The notes below the pieces were generated by a model. The model worked only from the letters and a program-made list of their open reading frames with translations, was not told the origin of the DNA and did not search any database. A DNA stretch of 64,000 nucleotides from Candidatus Poribacteria bacterium (GTDB lineage Bacteria > Poribacteria > WGA-4E > UBA9662): the NCBI GenBank assembly GCA_030748495.1, contig JASMLX010000005.1:1-64000 (forward strand). Reading direction: 5' to 3'. A program made the position numbers and the translations under genes. Shown in pieces: positions 36,081-45,700 of the stretch (positions within the stretch are counted from its first letter, which is position 1; each line of letters starts with the position of its first letter).

Positions 36081-36108
36081 TGACAAAAGTCTCACCTGCG
36101 AGTATCAT
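36080..36108 (+). promoter_or_regulatory. Predicted promoter of the BlaI-M56 operon
   Basis: TTGACA (36080-36085), 17-base spacer and TATCAT (36103-36108): a perfect -35 box with good spacing, overlapped by the palindrome at 36062-36080. Confidence 0.65.
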
Positions 36109-36182
36109 TAGTCAGTTTTATTTGGCTGAATTGTTTCAAAGACAATATCCCTTTACATTCGATTTAATCAGGAACCAATCCA

Positions 36183-36560
36183 ATGAAAGACCAGCAGTTA
36201 AACCATTTAGATTTTGAAGTGATGCAAATCGTCTGGCAATTAGGTCAGGCTACTATTTATGATGTGTTGGACCATATTGGCCGTAAGATCCCCTATACCA
36301 GTGTCGCCAGTAGTATGAAAAGCCTGGAAAAAAGAGGCTTCTTGTCCCATCAGTTGGTCGGCCGAACATTTTTGTACCATCCTCTAACCCAAAAGTCGGA
36401 AATTTCACATTCCATGCTCAGCGATTTGCTGGAGCGATTCTTTGATAATTCCGCCAGCAGATTGGTCAACGCCTTAATTGAAGTTAAACAGATAGACATC
36501 ACCGAACGAAAGTTATTGCAACAAATAATCAATCAAAAAGAAGGAGAGTCTGATGAGTAG
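36183..36560 (+). CDS. BlaI/MecI-family transcriptional repressor
   Basis: 125 residues. The winged-helix DNA-binding domain is typical: LDFEVMQIVWQLGQATIYDV, then IPYTSVASSMKSLEKRGFLSH with the recognition helix, and GRTFLYHPL in the wing. The C-terminal helical part (DLLERFFDNSASRLVNALIE) dimerises in this family. These repressors are released when a membrane metallopeptidase cleaves them. The stop overlaps the start of the M56 peptidase gene by eight bases. The candidate operator lies at 36062. Resistance function is not implied: no beta-lactamase is nearby. Confidence 0.9.
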   Translation: MKDQQLNHLDFEVMQIVWQLGQATIYDVLDHIGRKIPYTSVASSMKSLEKRGFLSHQLVGRTFLYHPLTQKSEISHSMLSDLLERFFDNSASRLVNALIEVKQIDITERKLLQQIINQKEGESDE

Positions 36561-39309
36561 GCAGATCTTAATTACGTTACTCAATTGTTCTTGGCAGTGG
36601 GGGCTACTGGTTGGTTTCATTTGGTTAGTAAACGTTCGTTTGCGTCCTTCGAAACCCAACTTCCACACCCTCTGCTTGCTGACTTTAATTAGCTTACCTG
36701 TTTTATTTGGATTAAATCAGATAGTACCAGTCTTCGCCCGTATTACCTCTCAGTTAGAGTTAATCCAGATGCCATTAGTTGGGAAACAACCCATAGTTCA
36801 GATGTTACCAGAACCATCAACCTATGCCGCAAGTGGGCATAGCGACATTGCAAAGAAAGACATCCCATCAGTAGAACCGTCTATCCCGGTGGATACTGAA
36901 ATGCTGATTCCTGATACGAAGCGTGATCCAGCCAGTTGGAGTTGGATCGATGGGTTAATATATTTGTGGGCTATTGGTGTGCTGATTACATTAACACGTC
37001 TGTTGTTGGGCTGGTATTTGATTCGTCGCCTTTTGCGTCTGGCGGTGGAGGCTGATGATTCATACCAAGCGGTGTGTAAACGTTTAGGCCAACAGATGAA
37101 AATAGATTCAATCGTTACCATCTACCTGTCCGATCAAGTTTTATCTCCAATCTCTGTTGGTTGGTGGACACCTCGAATATTGATCCCCCCAACCATCAGT
37201 GCTGAACAGTTTGAGTTGATAGCCGCCCATGAATTAGCTCATGTAAAAAGGTGGGACTGGCTAACTAATCTGTTATCGTTGCTAATCGGTGCTATCTTTT
37301 TCTTTCACCCTCTCTATTATTGGCTGAACCAGCAGTTGGCCGAAATACGAGAGCAGATTTGTGACGACTGGGTAATTGAATTGATAGGAGCACGTCAGAA
37401 ATATGCCCAATGCTTGCTGGATATAGCATCCGGACAGAAGAAGGCAATCGCTTTAACTTTGGGACTCAGCCAGCAGTTAAAGCTTAAATCACGTATTCGT
37501 CGCATTATGGAAGACGGACAGCCATCAAACCTGCAACCTGGGCCACAATTTCAGTTGATAGTGACGGTCTTGCTGTTAATCGGTCTCCCCTTGCTGGCAA
37601 CAGCACAGCTGATACCTGTACAAGCGGTTCAAATGACTCTTTTTAACCAGTCGCCAAATGTTTCTATCCAGCCTGAGGCCCACTTAGATCTTCAGGCCCT
37701 AGAGACCGGGTCCCAACCAGCAAGGCAAGCTGTTCTTATTGATGATGGATCAAACAATTCTTCTCTAGTTTCCACTAGGAGTAAGATTAAAGGCCAGCCA
37801 GTTAACAAAGAAACTAGGCAAACTTTAGCCGAGGTGAACTTGGTAAACAGAGCGACTCTTAATACAGAGTGGCTCCATTATATCGACCTAGCATTGCAGA
37901 ACGAAGCCAATCCGAAAATCCGTTGTGGTATTATCAAAAGTGTACTGGAGGGAATTGGAGAAGCGGCAGTACCCATACTTGTTAACCTGTTAGCTGATTC
38001 CTCAGCTGAAGTTCGATATGCCGCGGTAAATAGTTTAGGTGAAATTGGGAAGTCAGCAATTGAAAGCAGAACAAAAATCATCGAAGGGCTATCCTCAGCT
38101 ATTACAGATCAAGAGGAAGATGTCCGCCGTAACGCCGCGGAAGAACTGGCTGATGTCAAAGCTTCCTCCCCAACTGCTATCAATGCCTTAATAACAGGGC
38201 TACAGGACCAATCAAGAGATGTGCGTCTAGCATCAGCCGAAGCGTTGGACGAAATAGGTGAACCGGCTAAAGCGGCTGTTCCCGCCCTGATGAATGCACT
38301 TGGAGATGAATCCAATTCAGTACGTCGAAAGATGATGTCCGCCTTGGGGGAAATGGGATCATCGGCCAGATCCGCAGTGCCAAAGCTGATCGAGTTATCC
38401 AAAGATAAATCCGATAAAACACGATTGATGGCTATTGATGTGCTGGGGAGCATTGGAGAAATCGAAGGACCAATTAAAAACCAGATCACTCCGGTTTTAA
38501 TTGATGCGCTGACGGATGAAAGCGATGATGTTCGGCGTGAAGCGGCTGAGGAGCTCGGCGATATCAGCGCCACATCCTCTCAAGCAATCTCTGCTTTGAT
38601 CAGGGGATTGCACGATGAAGAGGGTGAAGTCCGTGATGAAGTAATAGAATCACTGGGACAAATTGGCCAGCCTGCTTTATCGGATTTGAAGAAGGCATCA
38701 ATTTACGGATCCGATGAGATGAACCTAATGATTGTCCAAGTAACTACTCGAATCGGTTTACCTGCGGTTCCTCTATTAAATGAAATGATGAAAAATCTTT
38801 CAGATCAAATTCGATACGAGATCATCGATGCTTTGGGAGATATTGGGGAGGATAATCCATCCGCGGTTGCCAGCATCGAACCAGTACTAATTAGCGTTTT
38901 AGCGAGTCAATCCGAAGATATTCGTCGTAACGCCATAGAAGAGCTGGGGGATATAAAAGCTTCATCAAGAGATTCAATTCGTGTTTTGTCCCATGCTCTG
39001 CTTGATCCGAATAGAAAAATGCGGCGTGCAGCGGCTGAAGCGTTAGGTGAAATTGGCCCCAGTGCCCAAAGCACATCAGCAAAATTGGCTAAACTGTTGG
39101 GCGGAACAACTACCTCCAGAGATGAAGACAAAGATGTTCGCTTGGAAACAGTAGAGGCGTTGGGCGAGATAGGAACACCAACTCAGGTGGTGGTTCCAGC
39201 TTTAATTAAGGCACTTAACGATCCTTCTAGTAGAGTCCGTAGAGGAGCAGCCAAGGCCTTGCAACAGAATGATGGAAAAGATAAGGGTATACGTGTGAAT
39301 ACTAAGTAA
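36553..39309 (+). CDS. M56 (BlaR1-like) membrane metallopeptidase fused to HEAT-repeat domain
   Basis: 918 residues. N-terminal membrane region of about four helices includes the M56 peptidase with the zinc motif HELAH at about residues 225-229 (ELIAAHELAHVKRWDW), then the EIREQICDDWVIE segment carrying the third ligand. From about 430 to the end is a long alpha-helical array of HEAT/PBS-lyase-type repeats (pattern D.SAEVRYAAVNSLGEIG, DVRRNAAEELADV, DVRLASAEALDEIG and several more). BlaR1 itself has a penicillin-sensing domain in this position, so the sensor is replaced by a protein-binding scaffold. Topology of the HEAT part (inside or outside) is not certain. Confidence 0.9.
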   Translation: MSRQILITLLNCSWQWGLLVGFIWLVNVRLRPSKPNFHTLCLLTLISLPVLFGLNQIVPVFARITSQLELIQMPLVGKQPIVQMLPEPSTYAASGHSDIAKKDIPSVEPSIPVDTEMLIPDTKRDPASWSWIDGLIYLWAIGVLITLTRLLLGWYLIRRLLRLAVEADDSYQAVCKRLGQQMKIDSIVTIYLSDQVLSPISVGWWTPRILIPPTISAEQFELIAAHELAHVKRWDWLTNLLSLLIGAIFFFHPLYYWLNQQLAEIREQICDDWVIELIGARQKYAQCLLDIASGQKKAIALTLGLSQQLKLKSRIRRIMEDGQPSNLQPGPQFQLIVTVLLLIGLPLLATAQLIPVQAVQMTLFNQSPNVSIQPEAHLDLQALETGSQPARQAVLIDDGSNNSSLVSTRSKIKGQPVNKETRQTLAEVNLVNRATLNTEWLHYIDLALQNEANPKIRCGIIKSVLEGIGEAAVPILVNLLADSSAEVRYAAVNSLGEIGKSAIESRTKIIEGLSSAITDQEEDVRRNAAEELADVKASSPTAINALITGLQDQSRDVRLASAEALDEIGEPAKAAVPALMNALGDESNSVRRKMMSALGEMGSSARSAVPKLIELSKDKSDKTRLMAIDVLGSIGEIEGPIKNQITPVLIDALTDESDDVRREAAEELGDISATSSQAISALIRGLHDEEGEVRDEVIESLGQIGQPALSDLKKASIYGSDEMNLMIVQVTTRIGLPAVPLLNEMMKNLSDQIRYEIIDALGDIGEDNPSAVASIEPVLISVLASQSEDIRRNAIEELGDIKASSRDSIRVLSHALLDPNRKMRRAAAEALGEIGPSAQSTSAKLAKLLGGTTTSRDEDKDVRLETVEALGEIGTPTQVVVPALIKALNDPSSRVRRGAAKALQQNDGKDKGIRVNTK

Positions 39310-39504
39310 CATATCATCCGTATAGGTTTGGCCATTTGGCTCAATTAAACAACTGACCATCTATCACTAAGCCCGTAAATTAAGGGGGTGTATTCTTGAC
39401 TTTTGCCAAAGGTCTCTTTTATGTCGCACAAGAAAATAGATAGGTTATTAACTTCAGATCCCATTGGAACAGAATACATAACGTTTTTGAAAGGAATATT
39501 GAAA

Positions 39505-39936
39505 ATGATCGATTACAAGCATCGGATTCAACAAATCAAAATTTTTCCCCTTATATTCCTGATGAGTTTCTTGGTGATAGAATTTGACTTTTCCATTGTT
39601 TTTGGGAAGAAGGTTTCTCTGACCGAAATGCCTGCTGTAGTCCGAGATACGATTATCCGTGAAATTGGCCAGGCACTGATAGAAGACATCGACCGGGACA
39701 AGGATGACGACGAAACCGTGTATGAAGTGGAGACTGAGGGTGATGGGATTGACATTGAACTAAAAGTTGCCGGCGACGGCAGCCCGCAGAAAAAGAAAGT
39801 CGAAGAGAACATTGCCCTGTCTGAACTGCCGCCAGTCGTGAATGAAACGGTCACCAGAGAGATCAGAAACCTTTGGATCGAGGAGGTAAGGCGTAAAACC
39901 AAACTCGGTGGACGCGTTTCTTACGAAATCGATTGA
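39505..39936 (+). CDS. PepSY-like secreted protein, apparently truncated
   Basis: About 143 residues. A hydrophobic signal-like helix (IFPLIFLMSFLVIEFDFSIV) is followed by two copies of a PepSY-like/beta-lactamase-inhibitor-like unit: VSLTEMPAVVRDTIIREIGQ with TVYEVETEGDGIDIELKVA, then IALSELPPVVNETVTREIRN. The second unit stops at GRVSYEID, where a full unit should continue with a strand like the first. The start at 39505 is supported by AAGGAA upstream. The end of the gene appears to have been lost at the junction near 39930, where a second gene begins. It follows the M56-HEAT gene after 195 bases. Confidence 0.65.
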   Translation: MIDYKHRIQQIKIFPLIFLMSFLVIEFDFSIVFGKKVSLTEMPAVVRDTIIREIGQALIEDIDRDKDDDETVYEVETEGDGIDIELKVAGDGSPQKKKVEENIALSELPPVVNETVTREIRNLWIEEVRRKTKLGGRVSYEID

Positions 39937-41109
39937 GGCCGAACTCCTGGCCAAATCCACCTCCCCCGCGCTTGCTGACATTGCACCTTACCGCGATGCG
40001 CTGGTATTTTTATGAGTATCATGTCCAAAGGTGCATCAAAGGCAGGTTCAAAGGGGAAAGAATCCGCGTCGCCCATTGGGGAATTTACGATACACAACCG
40101 CAAGCCATCCTGGAAATAGAAATTGGACAAAGGCGAGCGTTGGCGCTTCGTCCATTACATCAGCATCTACACCAGCGATACGTTGGATTTAGATCCCGAG
40201 ATTCCACTCTATCACGATATCGGGCAGCAAATTCTCCGAGACCAGTCGGTGGCAGAGCGTTATGACTACAACTCCACTCTGTCCGATACCATGCCAGCCT
40301 TTTGGCTGCTGAAAGACCAGTTGAAATTGGTTGTTTGGGGTGACTCCAGAGGAGAAAAAGGCGTACTGGCCAAGCTCTTTTTCGGTCAAGAAAATCACAC
40401 CACGCCAATGGCATATAACCTATCGGTTTCTGGGGCGCCATTGGAGCTTCAGGAAACGGTGGTTAATGAGTATCTCTTGAAACTGCCTGAACTCGAGTGG
40501 GTAGTATATCAGATGTCTCCACGCGTGGTCAGTGTATATCACGAGGATTCTACGAATAAAAGGCTACTGAGAAGTCGTGGGTTTTCCTTCGACCGGGATA
40601 ATTCAGACGCACTCTGGCAATCATCAGCAGAGCAAAAGGTGACGGTTACAGAAATCACTTCGACCCCTTATGTGGCCGATTATTGGCAGGAGAATCCGTG
40701 GGGGTCGGAATCGGACGATGATGTCTGGGATAATCCAAAAACAGAGAAGAGATGGAAGCCGAGGTGGAAAATTTCAGAAAATCGCTGGAATCGTCTGAAG
40801 GCGATGATGGCCACCTTGTACGAAAAAGGAATTCGGGTTTTGTTGTACCTGTCACCCATCCACCCGATTATCTGTAGTTCGCCGGTAGTGGACGACGATG
40901 GAACGACTAGGGAAGAGTATCAGGAGTTGGTTGGTCGATTGGAGGAGCTTGAAGGGCAATATTCCAACCTTGTCTTCGTCGATTTATTGCAGGGGGGTAA
41001 TCACGACTTTGGAAGAGAGATGTTCCGTGATTTAGACCACCTTAACGAAGCCGGAGCCACCAAGTTGACGAAGGTATTGGAGGACATCCGGCTACGGCAG
41101 CACCAGTAA
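39911..41109 (+). pseudogene. SGNH/AlgX-like hydrolase gene with two frameshifts
   Basis: Three frames in sequence rebuild one protein. Frame 2 (from about 39911) has EAELLAKSTSPALADIAPYR. After one extra base in a T run near 40010, YEYHVQRCIKGRFKGERIRV and AHWGIYD continue. After a second extra base near 40122, LDKGERWRFVHYISIYTS begins the long open part to 41109. That part has a GDS-type motif (LVVWGDSRGEKGVL) and a DHLNEAGATKL end, as in SGNH/AlgX-like hydrolases. The N-terminal signal region is missing, cut at the PepSY-like gene. Either a dead gene or, less likely, sequencing errors in homopolymers. Confidence 0.7.
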
Positions 41110-41129
41110 CCAGATCGTCCAAGTGGAAG

Positions 41130-41370
41130 TTCCCGCGGCAGTAAAAACCCAAGTTGGCAGCAAGAGATATAGACCGTGTCACCAGAATGGAGCATCGGTT
41201 GAAAACTAGGGTCGGCAAGGAAGTCTATGGACAGCGCAAGTGCAGGGTCGAGCCGGTGTTTAGAATTATAAAGCCAGTTCTTAGACGAAGGCCTGGGAAA
41301 CGTCAACGTAGAGTGGAAGTTGGTAAGCTTGGCTTAGAATCTGAAACGGATGCATACCTAAAGTAAACCA
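41130..41370 (+). pseudogene. C-terminal remnant of an IS1182-type transposase
   Basis: Readings in several frames give KTQVGSKRYRPC, RVTRMEHRLKTRVGKEVYGQ, RKCRVEPVFRIIK and, after a frameshift near 41290, FLDEGLGNVNVEWKLVSLAW followed by NLKRMHT. This order matches the C-terminus of IS1182-family transposases (YRLRKQTVEPVFG-IK ... FLLRGLEKVRGEW-LV..A-NLKR). Only this end remains. Confidence 0.7.
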
Positions 41371-41800
41371 AGTCGAAATAACCCGGTGATGGCGGTCGGG
41401 ATCAAATCATAACCGCATTTTGGCGCTCCATCTGGCTGGTTTCAGCCTGTGGATTCGTTGAGAAAAACAGTATCGGCAAAAGTGGATTCGAACCGGTAGT
41501 TTTGAAGGCCAGCAACTTTCTTCCTCTATGAATCGATAATTTTATTGTCCGACAGACTACTGGGGAAACTACCATGGGTTTCGATGTGTTGCCAATGTGA
41601 AGTGATAACGACTTAAACAGCTATTGAAACCTGGGCAAAAGAAAACTCGTGTAGGACAGTTGAGTTATAACCAATTCTTATCTCAATGGTATTTTAGCAT
41701 AGATACGGGGCGATAAAACATTGGTCACAAAACGAGGTTAGGGATTTAGTTGGCGTGTTAACCCCTTCAAACGGGCATTCGACCTCAACCCGGTAAGTAA
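41371..41800. other. Gene-free stretch after the IS1182 remnant
   Basis: About 430 bases, probably the non-coding end of the IS1182-type element and decayed sequence. No gene, tRNA or array is supportable. Confidence 0.4.
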
Positions 41801-42733
41801 CTAGGGGTGGGGATTTCCACCGCTGTTGTGAGACGAAAGTTGGAGGTAGGGTGGATCGTCAGCAGATTCGATCTTTAATAGGCCAACGACAAGGTGATAT
41901 AGCGCATGAATCTCAAAGGCAAACGGAATATAACCGCCATAGCCCAAAAGCGGCATCTCGAAGATCTTCCAAAAACTGACGAAAGGCACTCGATAGATCC
42001 ATTTAGGGTAAGAATAGAAGTTCCACATCTCCCAGAAAAAACCGCAAATCAGGCATCCGGTAGCTAGCGAAAATATCGACTGCCAATTCCCACTTTGCGT
42101 TTTAGTGAGTAAAGATTTGTGGTTTAGCCAAACGTTGACCGGCTCCAGAATAAAGTGGACTGACATCCAAACAAAAGGGAAAAAATAGTGCGGTCGATAC
42201 AAAAGCAGGCTCAACATAACCCAGCCTAAAATGAACATACCAACAGTGGTTCGAAGTCGCATTGTAAGTCGTGGGCCACTGAATGGCCTTTGCATCCATT
42301 TGAAGGTTGAAACCAATTCTGCTGTACCAAATACGGCCGGGATAACAGTCGAAAAACTAACCGAAGCGAAAGCCGCGTACTGAAGGTCGGTAAACAAATC
42401 TCGTCCATCATAAAACCAGTTTTGTGTCCGCCAATTGATTAGCTCAAACAACCACCAACTGGGCGATGAAATAACGAATAGCAGCAGATAAGACCTGGAA
42501 CTTCTGGTCAGTAGTGAGTTCCCTTTACGTTGGAAGGTCAGAGCATCCACGACTAAACAGTACCCCAGCCACAACGGGAAAAAACCGGAATGAGAAGTGG
42601 GAATTGGTGGATCCGTACCGATCACCAAGCCTGAGAGGAGCCAATTCAAAGGCCAACAAATGGCAACTAAACCCACGCCTAACCAACCGTGAACAGGTAC
42701 TGTATAACTTTTTATCCGCGTTTCAGAAGTCAT
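41801..42733 (-). CDS. Multi-pass membrane protein, unknown function
   Basis: 310 residues with about eight hydrophobic helices (GWLGVGLVAICWPLNWLLSG, FFPLWLGYCLVVDAL, SYLLLFVISSPSWWLFELIN and others). It has many Trp, Phe and Tyr residues and motifs such as FELINWRTQNWFY and CGFFWEMWNFYSYPKWIY that probably line a pocket. I do not recognise a characterised family. The start at 42733 lies six bases after the stop of the large beta-helix gene at 42740 on the same strand, so it is downstream of it in the same operon. Confidence 0.65.
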   Translation of the reverse strand: MTSETRIKSYTVPVHGWLGVGLVAICWPLNWLLSGLVIGTDPPIPTSHSGFFPLWLGYCLVVDALTFQRKGNSLLTRSSRSYLLLFVISSPSWWLFELINWRTQNWFYDGRDLFTDLQYAAFASVSFSTVIPAVFGTAELVSTFKWMQRPFSGPRLTMRLRTTVGMFILGWVMLSLLLYRPHYFFPFVWMSVHFILEPVNVWLNHKSLLTKTQSGNWQSIFSLATGCLICGFFWEMWNFYSYPKWIYRVPFVSFWKIFEMPLLGYGGYIPFAFEIHALYHLVVGLLKIESADDPPYLQLSSHNSGGNPHP

Positions 42734-42739
42734 GAACCC

Positions 42740-45700
42740 TTATTTTGAGACGATGAGCAGTCTGGTGTCGACAACGTTGTCGTCGCTGCTCGCTGTCCCC
42801 TTTCCGTTACTGGTCTGAATGGTACAAAAGTAGACCCCACTGGCTACCAACTGACCCCGGCCAGACCGACCATCCCAGTAAGCGGCTTGAGTCTTGTTAA
42901 GATATTTTCCTGCCGGAAGTTGGCCCAGATCTATTCTTTTAATGGTCTGTCCATTAATACTGTAAATTGAGATCTGAACGGCTGAGGTTCGACTCAATTC
43001 AAAGGGAATCCAGGTCTCTGGATTGAAAGGGTTTGGATAGTTGGGAAGTAGCCTGGTTCGGTCAGGTAATTGGCCACGCCAAACGGTGACCAGTACTTTC
43101 AAGACCTTCTCTTCAATCGTAGCAGGTCTTGATCTCATTTTGAGCTGTTCAATCGCATTCTCCATTCGATCCTGCTGATCGGGTGTCAGGTAAAAACCAT
43201 TCACCTGATGAGGCGCAGCAGTTAAACGGTGACCAAAATGACTCGATACCAGCACCAAATCGAAGATATTAACTTGTAGATCTTGATTGAGATCACCGAC
43301 CAGATTAGAACCCGTCAGTCCAAACTGACCTGCCACTCGAACCAGATCAAAGATGTTGACAACACCGTCGTCGTTAAGATCACCAACCAGCGTTGGTGTT
43401 TCTGCGGGGAGTGCGATTGATAGCTGTTGTTGGCTATCAGTTCCTTTATAATTCTGATTTCCCGGCCAATTGACGGCTATTTCCCAAATCCCGACCTGAT
43501 CGATATCCATCTGTCGCTTAAAATTTCCCTCTGAATCCGTTTTAAATTCAAAATGGACCATCTCTGAACTTTCGGGCAAAAAGATTTGCAATTCAATCGT
43601 CTGATCTTTCAAGGTAGGTTTGTGGGCGAAGATATCCTCCGCATTACCCAGTTTAAGTTGGCCGGCGATCTCGATCGTCTCATCATCTAACCTGGCCGTA
43701 TTTGGGGTCAACCATGAAATTGAGGAGACGGCAGAATCGACCTGAAAGGTGGATTTCTGCATAGATGCCTTGAACTGTTCAGTACCTTCAAAACGGGCTA
43801 TGACGTGCCATTTCCCCACCTCATCTGGGAGAAAGGGCGGGGTTAGTTGAAATTTCCCATCAGAAACTGTTTCAGTTTGTCTCTGTAGGGTGGTAGTTGA
43901 AGGACTGACTAGTGAAATGATAACGGCTTGTTTGGTAATAGATATATCTCTGGGCTGTTCGGAGTTTGTCTGCGGGGTTACTTTTCCCGAAATTTCGACA
44001 GGTTGCCCAAAAGTGAGTTCAACCGGGACAACTGTCAACTCCAGACGAGATAACGGTAAGACCGATTCCTGAATCATCACAGTGATTGGCAATCGATGCG
44101 TTCTGCCGGTATTGTCACCCGTAGCCAAAAGATTGAAGGTATGCCCTTGCGTTTCTGCCTCAGCGGCAATTGTTAGTTCGAGTTTGGCGCTAGCTACCGG
44201 TTGATCGATCAAAATCTGCACCGCTGGTGGGGTCATTTCGGCCATGACGCCCTTCGGCACCCCAGCCGAAAAAAGAAAAATGGTATCTTCAAATCCACCT
44301 TTCCCTTCAACCGTAATTTGGTAGTCTATCTGATCGCCGCGTTCAACAAACTTTAGGGCGTTGGCAACATGAATCTCAAAACTTCTAGCTACTGGTTTCG
44401 TCAGTTTGATTGTTACGGTCTCTGTTATGCCATTGCTCGTGCGGGCAACCAGGTTTTCCTGGCCAATTTCCGGGCCAGCGGTGTAGGTGGCGATGTAAGT
44501 GCCGTCCTGTTGGTCTTGCAGAGAAGATACTTGTCCCAATGTGGCGTCGAGGGTAATTTTCTGTTCAGCCAGTCCACTTCCCTGCTGATGCAGGACTGAC
44601 ACTTGGAGTTGGCTGGTTGCCTTACCGTCAGCGGGTAAGGATAGGGGTGAAGCAGTCACCGTGATAGTAGCAGGTGTCAACGGTTCTGTCAGTTCGATCT
44701 GCACCGTGGCCATCTGGCCATTACTTGTTCTAGCAACCAGGTTCTCTTGACCGACCTGCATTCCAGCCGTATAAATAGCTGTATAGATACCGTTCTGATG
44801 GTCTTCAATCAAAGATAGACGCCCTAGGTCGGGTTCAATGTTGATTCGCTGATCAGCTACCCCGCTACCATCCTGATCAAAAATCTCTAATTTGATCTCA
44901 GTTGTTGATTCTCCGTCAGCAGTCAGTGCCGAGACTGAGGATTGAATCGAAATCTTGGTTAGTATTGATTTTTCAATCAAACGGACGGTCTCCATTTTAT
45001 CCCCTTGACGAAGTTGATCTACCACCTTCACCCCTTCAATAACCCGGCCAAAAGCGGCGTAATTGCCGTCCAGGTGTGGGGTATCTTCCAGACAGATATA
45101 AAACTGGCTCCCCGCTGAATCCGGAGACTGTGATCGCGCCATGGCTAAGACACCCCTGACGTGTTTGGGCATTTTTAACAGTAGACCAGGGTCTTGAAAC
45201 TCACCGGGAATTGTCCAACCCGGCCCGCCAGTTCCATTACCCAGTGGACAACCCCCTTGGATCACGAATCCTGGAACGTAGCGATGAAAAGTCAGGTTGT
45301 CGTAAAACTGCTGCTGGATCAGATTATAGAAGTTTTTTACTGTAACGGGGGCCGCGTCCGGATAAACCTCCAACCTGATTTGCCCTTTATTAGTGGTGAT
45401 CAAAACGTCTAGTTCTTTTTCGAGTGCAAGCTCAACGGACTGAACCGGGACAATTATTCCTTTACTATTTTCATAAGCCCCGAGGTCTGGTTTAGAATCA
45501 TTGGGAGAAGGTCGATCGTGCCCTTCGATGTCGACGGTCGGCATACTGTCATCCACAATACCACTGCCGATACAAGGTGATTGATCTTGCAATCGATAGT
45601 CTCCTATCGTTGGATCAACAAACATCGGGTTGGCATCGATATTACCCTGTCCCCACTCCAAAGTGACGGTTTCATCAAAAACCACACCTGTTTTACCACC

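Noticed and set aside
38109-38573. 154-codon frame antisense to the HEAT repeats
   Set aside because: Ser- and Ile-rich reflection of the HEAT-repeat codons; the plus-strand protein is clearly the real gene.
36183-39309. Beta-lactam resistance operon
   Set aside because: BlaI and M56 proteins are present, but there is no penicillin-sensing domain and no beta-lactamase gene nearby.
39911-41109. Programmed frameshifting in the SGNH/AlgX-like gene
   Set aside because: Both shifts fit single extra bases in short A or T runs and the N-terminal signal is missing, so decay or sequence error is simpler.
41470-41500. tRNA-like T-arm (GATTCGAACC) on the plus strand
   Set aside because: The surrounding bases do not pair into a T-stem and no acceptor, D or anticodon arms are found on either strand.
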